The notes under the pieces: generated by a model | Told to the model about the DNA's origin: nothing | The model's input: only the letters and a program-made list of their open reading frames with translations | The model's database searches: none | Source of the DNA: Eubacteriales bacterium | GTDB taxonomy: Bacteria > Bacillota > Clostridia > Oscillospirales > Oscillospiraceae | DNA: 15,938 nucleotides | Reading direction: 5' to 3' | Assembly (NCBI GenBank): GCA_030528965.1 | Contig: JAUMXS010000018.1 | Span: forward strand, 1-15,938 | Position numbers and translations under genes: made by a program | Shown here: in pieces, positions 7,244-12,934 of the stretch | Layout of the letters: each line of letters opens with the position of its first letter | Numbering within the stretch: position 1 is the stretch's first letter

Positions 7244-7963
7244 ATGTTGATTTTTCCTGCCGTGGACCTTGTGGACGGCAAGGCTGTACGGCTTTTTAAG
7301 GGCGATTACGCCCAAATGACCATCTATTCCGACTCTCCGGTGAATGTGGCAAAATTTTTCCGTGAGGCCGGAGCCGAATATCTGCACGTCGTCGATCTGG
7401 AAGGCGCACGCGACGGCGGTACGCCAAACCGCGATACGGTCTGCCGCCTCATCGCGGAGAGCGGACTCAAAGTCGAGATCGGCGGCGGCATCCGTACGGC
7501 GGAGACCGTGGCCCAGTATCTTGATGCCGGGGCCTTCCGCGTCATCCTCGGCACCGCCGCGCTCACCCAGCCCGGATTCGTCGGCGAAATGGCCGCGCGC
7601 TACGGAGAACATATCGCCGTGGGCGCAGATCTGCGCGACGGTCTGGTCGCCATCCGCGGCTGGACGGAGACCAGTGCCGTCACCGGTATGGATTTCTGCC
7701 TGCAGATGCAGTCTCTCGGTGTGCGGACGGTCATCTGCACCGATATTTCCAAAGACGGCGTGCTGGGCGGTACAAACCGTGGGCTCTATGCCGATCTTTC
7801 CAATGCCCTCGATATGGACATCGTCGCCTCCGGCGGCGTTACCACTCTGGAGGATATCCGCGCTCTGCGCGAAATGGGCCTGTACGGCGCGATCCTCGGC
7901 AAAGCGCTTTATGCCGGCGAACTCGACCTCGCCGCCGCCATCCGGGAGGCGTCCGCCGTATGA
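7244..7963 (+). CDS. hisA: ProFAR isomerase (HisA)
   Basis: It converts ProFAR to PRFAR by an Amadori rearrangement on a (beta/alpha)8 barrel. The 239 residues show FPAVDLVDGKAVRL (4-17) with catalytic Asp8, VVDLEGARDG (49-58), EIGGGIRT (78-85) as a phosphate-binding loop, GADLRDG with the second catalytic Asp129, CTDISKDGVLGG in the second half, and a final ASGGVTT phosphate loop. AAGGAGG (7227-7233) lies 10 bases before the ATG and fixes the start; the frame is open further upstream but that part overlaps hisH and is not coding in this frame. Its stop overlaps hisF by ATGA. The sequence looks like a dedicated HisA; I see nothing that points to the dual-function PriA enzyme of Actinobacteria. 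Confidence 0.95.
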   Translation: MLIFPAVDLVDGKAVRLFKGDYAQMTIYSDSPVNVAKFFREAGAEYLHVVDLEGARDGGTPNRDTVCRLIAESGLKVEIGGGIRTAETVAQYLDAGAFRVILGTAALTQPGFVGEMAARYGEHIAVGADLRDGLVAIRGWTETSAVTGMDFCLQMQSLGVRTVICTDISKDGVLGGTNRGLYADLSNALDMDIVASGGVTTLEDIRALREMGLYGAILGKALYAGELDLAAAIREASAV

Positions 7964-8718
7964 TCACGAAACGAATCATCCCCTGTCTGGATGTAAGAAA
8001 CGGCCGTGTGGTGAAGGGCACGAACTTCACCGGTCTTGCCGATGTCTCCTCTCCCGTGGAGCTGGGACGGTATTACAGTGAAAACGACGCGGACGAGCTG
8101 GTGTTTTACGATATCACCGCCTCCTCCGACGGCCGGCGGCTCTTTGCGGATGTGCTGCGCCGCGTGGCCGAGACTATCTTCATTCCGCTCACGGTCGGCG
8201 GCGGCATCAATACGCTGGATGACTTCGACCGCGTCCTCAAATGCGGCGCGGATAAAGTAAGCGTAAACTCCGGCGCGATCCGCGACCCTTCGCTGATCGG
8301 CGCCGCTGCAAAAAAATACGGCGACCAGTGCGTCGTTCTTTCCGTGGACATAAAACGCGTGGACGGACGCTTTACGGTCTTCGCCAAGGGCGGCCGGGAA
8401 AACACCGGCCTCGACGCGCTGGACTGGATCCGCCGCGGCGTTCAGGCCGGCGCCGGTGAGCTGGTCATCAATTCCATCGATACCGACGGGGTCAAGGGAG
8501 GCTTCGATCTTGAACTGCTGGATGCCGTATGTCAGACCGTGTCCGTCCCCGTGATCGCCTCGGGCGGCGCGGGCTGTATCGAGGATTTCCTGACGCTTTT
8601 CCGCACGCTGCCGAAAGTGGATGCGGGTCTCGCAGCGTCGATCTTCCACTTCGGAGAAGTCAGCATCAAAGACCTGAAACAGACACTTCTTGCCGAAGGC
8701 ATCAACATGAGATTGTGA
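7960..8718 (+). CDS. hisF: Imidazole glycerol phosphate synthase, cyclase subunit
   Basis: HisF takes PRFAR and ammonia from HisH to give imidazoleglycerol phosphate and AICAR. This 252-residue (beta/alpha)8 barrel begins MITKRIIPCLDVRNGRVVKG with catalytic Asp11; the second catalytic acid is Asp130 in VLSVDIK. TVGGGINTLDD (78-88) and a later ASGGAGC supply phosphate-binding loops. INSIDTDGVKGGFD is the usual strand 6 segment. GGGAGG (7944-7949) lies 10 bases upstream and the ATG overlaps the hisA stop. One mild oddity is Ser before Val-Asp130 (SVD), where many HisFs have AID; I do not expect this to alter function. Confidence 0.97.
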   Translation: MITKRIIPCLDVRNGRVVKGTNFTGLADVSSPVELGRYYSENDADELVFYDITASSDGRRLFADVLRRVAETIFIPLTVGGGINTLDDFDRVLKCGADKVSVNSGAIRDPSLIGAAAKKYGDQCVVLSVDIKRVDGRFTVFAKGGRENTGLDALDWIRRGVQAGAGELVINSIDTDGVKGGFDLELLDAVCQTVSVPVIASGGAGCIEDFLTLFRTLPKVDAGLAASIFHFGEVSIKDLKQTLLAEGINMRL

Positions 8719-8727
8719 GGACTTGGT

Positions 8728-9369
8728 ATGAATACAGAGAATCTGAAATTTGACGCGCAGGGCCTGATCCCCGCCATCGTTCAGGATGCCGCGACCGGCG
8801 AAGTCCTGACGCTCGCCTATATGAATAAAGAAAGCCTTGAGATCACGCTGCAGGAAGGCCGGACCTGTTTCTGGTCCCGTTCGCGGCAGGAACTCTGGCG
8901 CAAAGGTGAAACGAGCGGTAATGTGCAGCATGTCGTTTCCATCACCGCCGACTGCGACGGCGACGCTCTCCTGGTTCGCGTGAACCGCGACGGCCCCGCC
9001 TGCCACACCGGCGCCGAAAGCTGCTTCTTCCAGACCGTTCAGGAAGCCGCAGCCGAACCCTTCACCTACGGCGGACTGTATAAACTGCTCGAAGGCCGCA
9101 AGGCCGCTCCGCAGGAAGGCTCCTATACCTCCTACCTCTTTGAGAAAGGCCTCGACAAGATCCTCAAGAAGGTCGGCGAAGAGTCCACGGAGGTCATCAT
9201 CGCAGGCAAGGGCGGCGACTGCCGCGAAACCGTCTATGAGATCGCCGATCTCGCTTATCATGTCATGGTCCTGATGGTGGAAATGGGCCTTACGATGGAG
9301 GACGTCCGCACGGAGCTCGCCTCCCGGCACATTATCGACCACAAAGTCAAGCAGGAGAAAATGCAGTAA
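8728..9369 (+). CDS. hisIE: Bifunctional phosphoribosyl-AMP cyclohydrolase / phosphoribosyl-ATP pyrophosphatase
   Basis: This fused enzyme performs steps 2 and 3: pyrophosphate removal from phosphoribosyl-ATP (HisE domain) and opening of the adenine ring (HisI domain). The HisI part covers residues 1 to about 110: LAYMN (29-33), [18 protein letters not shown] (48-65), DCDGDALL with metal ligands Asp75, Asp77 and Asp79 and zinc ligand Cys76, and [12 protein letters not shown] with zinc ligands Cys92 and Cys99. The HisE part, from about 115 to the end, shows [20 protein letters not shown] and a [15 protein letters not shown] helix with the acidic residues of the MazG-like fold. The gene follows hisF by 9 bases with GAGGA 6 bases before the ATG. 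It is the last gene, directly before a strong terminator. Confidence 0.96.
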   Translation: MNTENLKFDAQGLIPAIVQDAATGEVLTLAYMNKESLEITLQEGRTCFWSRSRQELWRKGETSGNVQHVVSITADCDGDALLVRVNRDGPACHTGAESCFFQTVQEAAAEPFTYGGLYKLLEGRKAAPQEGSYTSYLFEKGLDKILKKVGEESTEVIIAGKGGDCRETVYEIADLAYHVMVLMVEMGLTMEDVRTELASRHIIDHKVKQEKMQ

Positions 9370-9390
9370 ATCCCTGCACGGAAAAAACCA

Positions 9391-9425
9391 AAAAAGCTGC
9401 GGATCCCGGAGATCCGCAGCTTTTT
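9391..9425 (+). terminator. Intrinsic terminator of the his operon
   Basis: A perfect 15-bp inverted repeat has arms at 9391-9405 and 9411-9425 around a CCGGA loop. The core is GCTGCGGATC, flanked by five A on one side and five T on the other, so it can act on both strands. It lies 21 bases after the hisIE stop. Confidence 0.93.
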
Positions 9426-9453
9426 ATTTGTCTGAAAAGGCCCTGCCTTTTTC

Positions 9454-9491
9454 AAAAAGCGGAGGAAGCGGCAAAAATCTGCCGCTTCCTC
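9454..9491 (-). terminator. Intrinsic terminator of the spoIIQ-like gene
   Basis: Read on the minus strand, GAGGAAGCGGC (9491-9481) pairs perfectly with GCCGCTTCCTC (9472-9462) over an 8-base loop. CGC and five T (9458-9454) follow. It starts about 20 bases after the stop of the convergent spoIIQ-like gene. Confidence 0.85.
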
Positions 9492-9512
9492 TTCCGTTTT
9501 CGTTCTTGTTTT

Positions 9513-10310
9513 TTATCGCGGAGGCATATAGTCCGCAGGATCCACGCTCTGTCCGTCCTGACGCATCGCAAAATGCAGATGATAGACTTCCGCCGTCTCG
9601 CAGAGCGCCGTGTTCCCGACACAGCCGATCACTTCGCCCACCATTACGCCGTCCCCGACAGTCACCGTCGGCAGTTCCGTCAGGTTGGAATACAGGCTCG
9701 TAAGCCCGCCGCCGTGATCGATCTCGACCGTCACGCCGTACATGTTGTCAGTATACACCGCGCTGACCCGGCCGCTGGCCGCCGCCATGACCTGTTCGCC
9801 AAGGTCCACGGCAATATCCACACCGTCGTGTGTTCGCCAGTCCGCCATCGTGCGGTCATACCGCAGTGTCGTCACCGTGTGAGGCACTTCCACCGGCCCG
9901 TTGCACGGCCAGATGAAATAATCCGCCGCTTCGGCCCAGACCGCCGCCGCTTCGGCCTCCGCTTCACTCATCACCGATTCCGCTTCCGTCGACGGCTCCG
10001 TGAGACCGGCTTCCACTTCCGGCGCTTCCGGCTCGACCATCGTTTCCGCCGCGTTTTCCGCTCCGTTTCCCTCCTGTACCGGTTCTTTCGTCACAGCAGG
10101 CCCAGTTTCTGACGGCACAGCCATATTTCCGGGCGCCGGATCTTCCGCCGTGTCATTTCGCAGCGCAGGCTCTACATCAGTCTCCATTCCCGAAAACATG
10201 ACCCAGGCGGATACGCCTATCACGGTCACACACAGGAAAAGGACTATGTAGAAGCCCTTTCCGGCAAAGAATGACTCCAGCCTCTGGCCAAAGTCCTTTT
10301 TCTTGCTCAT
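9513..10310 (-). CDS. spoIIQ: SpoIIQ-like membrane-anchored M23 (LytM) domain protein
   Basis: SpoIIQ is a forespore membrane protein that meets SpoIIIAH across the intermembrane space and is needed for engulfment and forespore gene expression. The 265 residues show a short basic N-terminus, one membrane segment (about 20-40), a Glu/Pro/Ala-rich linker (about 43-130) and a C-terminal M23 domain (about 145-260). HDGVD gives zinc ligands His161 and Asp165; HLH gives His244 and His246. Where active M23 peptidases have Tyr-x-His-Leu, this has YSNL, so the expected catalytic His is Asn209. That suggests reduced or no peptidase activity. GGGAGGG (10323-10317) is 6 bases before the ATG; an in-frame TTG just upstream overlaps that site and is rejected as the start. 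A sigma-F promoter match (10370-10341) supports SpoIIQ over a vegetative peptidase. The exact name is an inference. Confidence 0.8.
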   Translation of the reverse strand: MSKKKDFGQRLESFFAGKGFYIVLFLCVTVIGVSAWVMFSGMETDVEPALRNDTAEDPAPGNMAVPSETGPAVTKEPVQEGNGAENAAETMVEPEAPEVEAGLTEPSTEAESVMSEAEAEAAAVWAEAADYFIWPCNGPVEVPHTVTTLRYDRTMADWRTHDGVDIAVDLGEQVMAAASGRVSAVYTDNMYGVTVEIDHGGGLTSLYSNLTELPTVTVGDGVMVGEVIGCVGNTALCETAEVYHLHFAMRQDGQSVDPADYMPPR

Positions 10311-10340
10311 GGTTTTCCCTCCCAAGCTCGTTTCTGCCGC

Positions 10341-10370
10341 TATTCTTGCCGGAGCTATCCAGTTTTATAC
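10341..10370 (-). promoter_or_regulatory. Sigma-F (forespore) promoter for the spoIIQ-like gene
   Basis: On the minus strand, GTATA (10370-10366), exactly 15 bases, then GGCAAGAATA (10350-10341) fits every specified position of the sigma-F consensus as I remember it from Bacillus subtilis (GYWTA, N15, GGNNANAHTR). The predicted start near 10334 leaves a short leader with the ribosome-binding site at 10317-10323. I see only a poor sigma-A alternative (TTCGAA, 17 bases, TATAAA) just upstream. Confidence 0.7.
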
Positions 10371-10422
10371 AGATTGCCTAAAATCTTTCGAAGAACTTTT
10401 AGTTGCAATTTGATCTTAAATA

Positions 10423-10451
10423 TTTACAAAACGGAAACAAACTGTTATAAT
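10423..10451 (+). promoter_or_regulatory. Strong sigma-A promoter with no coding gene downstream
   Basis: TTTACA (10423-10428), a 17-base spacer and a perfect TATAAT (10446-10451), preceded by an extended -10 TGT (10443-10445). The predicted start is about 10458. It points away from spoIIQ, and no open frame with a ribosome-binding site follows before the terminator at 10601-10634. Confidence 0.75.
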
Positions 10452-10457
10452 ACGTAA

Positions 10458-10634
10458 TAATCACAGGGAAAAAGCCTTCCGGAAGCTTCTCCTTTGACTT
10501 AACCTTGATATTCTTCTTTTTCATTTTTCTTTTTTCCTCTCCTACTTTGGGCTGCTGCCCTCCCTTCGGCTTCCGCCGTAAATGGGCAGCCCATAAAAAC
10601 AAAAGGCCCCGTCGCTTTGCGGCGGGGCCTTTTT
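10458..10634 (+). ncRNA. Candidate small RNA of about 177 nt, class unknown
   Basis: A strong promoter lies just upstream and a strong intrinsic terminator ends the segment, with no supported coding sequence between on this strand. The 5' part holds the palindrome CTTCCGGAAG. The middle (about 10488-10545) is a pyrimidine-rich, probably unpaired tract. The 3' part folds into a stem: TGGGC (10548-10552) with GCCCA (10589-10593), a three-base TGC bulge, TGCCC (10556-10560) with GGGCA (10584-10588), an internal loop, and CGGC-TTCC-GCCG (10567-10578). I compared it by eye with 6S RNA, SRP RNA and common riboswitch cores and found no match. The boundaries are predictions from promoter and terminator. 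A competing reading is a small minus-strand gene, discussed in the findings. Confidence 0.5.
10601..10634 (+). terminator. Intrinsic terminator of the small-RNA candidate
   Basis: A 15-bp stem (10601-10615 with 10619-10633, one G-U pair) has a TTT loop, a GGCCCCG core and a run of five T at 10630-10634. The A-run on the left arm lets it work on both strands, which argues against minus-strand transcription passing into the region from the right. Confidence 0.88.
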
Positions 10635-10658
10635 CTCTCCCGGCTCTTTTCTCCGACT

Positions 10659-10723
10659 TTTTATTGTCTGAGCTTTTTAAAACCCGGTCTGTTTTATTGT
10701 CGTTTTTGTAAAACCCCCGGTCT
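10659..10723. repeat. Imperfect tandem repeat, two copies with 33-bp period
   Basis: Copy 1 (10659-10690) and copy 2 (10692-10723) both run TTTTATTGTC, then a T-rich centre, then AAAACCC, then CGGTCT. They differ mainly in the centre and in one two-base shift of the A and C runs. No open frame explains them. They lie between the small-RNA terminator and the htpG promoter. Confidence 0.6.
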
Positions 10724-10823
10724 TTTCCCTCCCGCAGTGATCGATGTACTCACAGACGCGCATGCCGCTGAGTTCGGTCATAAGACGGAGGGGATCCGGG
10801 ACGCTGCGCTCACGAATTGACGG
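10724..10823. other. Gene-free stretch before the htpG promoter
   Basis: I see no supported gene here. One plus-strand frame is open for 28 codons (GTG 10737 to TGA 10820) but has no ribosome-binding site and no recognised product. It could be chance or a decayed remnant. Confidence 0.5.
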
Positions 10824-10851
10824 TTGAAAAATGCGGAAAATGTGTTACAAT
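10824..10851 (+). promoter_or_regulatory. Sigma-A promoter of htpG
   Basis: TTGAAA (10824-10829), a 16-base spacer and TACAAT (10846-10851), with an extended -10 TGT at 10843-10845. No CIRCE element (TTAGCACTC-N9-GAGTGCTAA) or sigma-B-like sequence is visible nearby, so heat regulation, if any, uses another route. Confidence 0.75.
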
Positions 10852-10866
10852 AAGATGTTGCCGCAT

Positions 10867-10905
10867 AAGCCCTGTCCGGCGTGCCGCGTACAGGGTCCGG
10901 CTTTT
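10867..10905 (+). promoter_or_regulatory. Hairpin in the htpG leader
   Basis: CCCTGT (10870-10875) pairs with ACAGGG (10890-10895); alternatively AAGCC (10867-10871) pairs with GGCTT (10899-10903). The segment ends GTCCGGCTTTT, four T, like a weak terminator or attenuator about 30 bases before the htpG ribosome-binding site. Function is not known. Confidence 0.35.
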
Positions 10906-10934
10906 ACGTAATCTTTTGAAATGGAGGTATTTTT

Positions 10935-12860
10935 ATGAGAAGGAAACAGTTTAAAGCGGAGTCAAAACGGCTCCTCGACCTCATGATCAATTCCATCTAC
11001 ACGCATAAGGAAATCTTCCTTCGGGAACTTATCTCCAACGCCTCTGACGCAGTGGATAAGCTCTGCTTCCTTTCCCTCACCGACGAGAGCGTCAGCATGG
11101 ATCGTTCCGATTTTCATATCCGCATCACGCCCGACAAGGCCGCGAGAACCCTCACCATCTCCGACAACGGCATCGGCATGACCTCGGAAGAGCTGGAAAA
11201 CAACCTCGGCGTCATCGCGCGCTCCGGTTCCCGCGCTTTCAAGGGCGAACTCGACTCCGATGCCGCGCAGGATGCCGGCATCGATATCATCGGCCAGTTC
11301 GGCGTGGGCTTTTATTCTGCCTTTATGGTCGCCGATCAGGTGACCGTCATTTCCCGCGCCCACGGCTCCGACACCGCCTACTGCTGGGAAAGCGCAGGTG
11401 TGGACGGCTATACCATCACCGAAGCCGAGCGCGACACCACAGGTACCGATATCATCCTGCACATCAAGCCGGACGAGGGCGAAGAAAAGTACGGTATTTA
11501 TCTGGAAGCCTGGCAGCTCAAATCCCTCATTAAAAAATACTCCGACTATATCCGCTGGCCCATCCTCATGGCCGCCGAGCGGCAGGAATCCGTTGAGACC
11601 GGCGAGACCGACGAGGAAGGCAAGCCCAAGACCGAATACCGCACCGTCGTTGAGGACGAGACCGTGAACAGCATGGTCCCCATCTGGCAGCGCAGCCGCG
11701 CCGAAGCCTCCGATGCGGACTGCATCGCCTTCTATAAGGAAAAATTCCACGACGAGTCCGATCCCCTCGCCGTCATCCGCGTCAACGCCGAGGGCCTCGT
11801 GAGCTATCGCGCCCTGCTCTTTATCCCCCAGAAGCCCCCCTACGGCTTCTTCTCCGCCGATTATCAGCCCGGTCTTCAGCTTTACAGCGCCGGTGTTATG
11901 ATCATGGAACGCTGCGCCGACCTGATGCCCGACTGCTTCCGCTTTGTCCGCGGCATCGTCGACTCTCCCGATCTCTCGCTGAACATCTCCCGTGAGATGC
12001 TCCAGCATGACCGTCAGCTGTCCGTCATCGCCGCCAACCTCGAGAAAAAAGTCAAGAGCGAACTGCGCCGCGTCATGGACGAACAGCGTGAAAAGTATCT
12101 CGAGTTCTATGAGCATTTCGGCCTCCATCTTAAGTATGGCGTCGCCGCCGAATACGGCCACAGAGCCGAGCTTCTGTCTGATCTTATCATGTACTATTCC
12201 GCGGACGAAAAACGCATGATCGCCCTGCGCGAGTATGTAAGCAAAATGCCCTCCGAGCAGCGCCGCATCTATTATGCCGCTGCGGAAACCCCCGAGCGCG
12301 CCGCCCATCTGCCTCAGACCGAGCAGGTCCGCCGGAAAAACTTTGACATCCTCTGCTGCACCGATGATGTGGACGAGTTCGTCCTCCAGTTCATCGGCAC
12401 CTATGAGGATAAGCCTTTCTGCAACGTGAACGCCGGTGACCTCGGTCTTGAATCCGCCGATGAAAAGGCCGACCTCGATAAAAAAGAGGCCGAAAGCCGC
12501 GAGCTTCTGGACTTCATGAAGGAGACCCTCAGTGACAGAGTCATCGCCGTCCGTCTGTCCCGCAAACTGGTCAGCCAGCCGGTCTGCCTCACGACCGAAG
12601 GCGAAGTCACGCTCGAGATGGAGAAATACTTCAGCCATCTGCCCGGCCTCGAAGCCGTGCAGGTCAAAGCCAACCGTGTCCTTGAGCTGAACGCCGAACA
12701 CCCGATCTTCGCCGCACTGGAAAAAGCCTTTGCCGAGGACCGTGACCGCGCCGCCAAGCTCACCGAAGTCCTCCACGGACAGGCCCTGCTCATCGCGGGA
12801 CTGCCTATCGAGGATCCCTCCGCCTATACCGAACTCCTTTGCGGTCTCTTCGCAGACTGA
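10935..12860 (+). CDS. htpG: Molecular chaperone HtpG (bacterial Hsp90)
   Basis: This cytoplasmic ATP-dependent chaperone works as a dimer on partly folded proteins. The 641 residues compare with about 625 in Escherichia coli. The N-terminal GHKL ATPase domain shows NSIYTHKEIFLRELISNASD (19-38) with expected catalytic Glu31 and magnesium-binding Asn35, ISDNGIGM (75-82) with the adenine-contacting Asp77, and IIGQFGVGFYSAFMVAD, the lid and glycine-rich segment. The middle domain carries SLNISREMLQ, whose Arg reaches the ATP gamma-phosphate. The C-terminal dimerisation part is less conserved, as is usual. GGAGG (10923-10927) lies 7 bases before the ATG. It has its own promoter, and hemW follows after 74 bases, perhaps on the same transcript. 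Confidence 0.97.
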   Translation: MRRKQFKAESKRLLDLMINSIYTHKEIFLRELISNASDAVDKLCFLSLTDESVSMDRSDFHIRITPDKAARTLTISDNGIGMTSEELENNLGVIARSGSRAFKGELDSDAAQDAGIDIIGQFGVGFYSAFMVADQVTVISRAHGSDTAYCWESAGVDGYTITEAERDTTGTDIILHIKPDEGEEKYGIYLEAWQLKSLIKKYSDYIRWPILMAAERQESVETGETDEEGKPKTEYRTVVEDETVNSMVPIWQRSRAEASDADCIAFYKEKFHDESDPLAVIRVNAEGLVSYRALLFIPQKPPYGFFSADYQPGLQLYSAGVMIMERCADLMPDCFRFVRGIVDSPDLSLNISREMLQHDRQLSVIAANLEKKVKSELRRVMDEQREKYLEFYEHFGLHLKYGVAAEYGHRAELLSDLIMYYSADEKRMIALREYVSKMPSEQRRIYYAAAETPERAAHLPQTEQVRRKNFDILCCTDDVDEFVLQFIGTYEDKPFCNVNAGDLGLESADEKADLDKKEAESRELLDFMKETLSDRVIAVRLSRKLVSQPVCLTTEGEVTLEMEKYFSHLPGLEAVQVKANRVLELNAEHPIFAALEKAFAEDRDRAAKLTEVLHGQALLIAGLPIEDPSAYTELLCGLFAD

Positions 12861-12881
12861 CGATCAAACCCCACTCAGACT

Positions 12882-12911
12882 TCTCCCGCGGCTGCATTTC
12901 GCCGCGGGAGA
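12882..12911 (+). promoter_or_regulatory. Perfect 11-bp hairpin between htpG and hemW
   Basis: TCTCCCGCGGC (12882-12892) and GCCGCGGGAGA (12901-12911) form a perfect 11-bp, very GC-rich stem with an 8-base loop. No T-run follows (AGGCCCGGAG instead), so it is not a standard intrinsic terminator. It ends about a dozen bases before the hemW ribosome-binding site. It may reduce read-through, mark a processing site or protect the htpG message from 3' decay. Confidence 0.5.
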
Positions 12912-12934
12912 GGCCCGGAGAAAAGGATCTGAAA

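Noticed and set aside
10737..10820. 28-codon open frame (GTG to TGA) before the htpG promoter
   Set aside because: No ribosome-binding site, no recognised family, and the length is within chance for this base composition. A decayed gene end cannot be excluded.
10962..12776. Very long open frame (about 600 codons) on the strand opposite htpG
   Set aside because: It mirrors htpG codon by codon, a result of high GC at third positions. It has no ribosome-binding site and no recognisable domain, while htpG is unmistakable.
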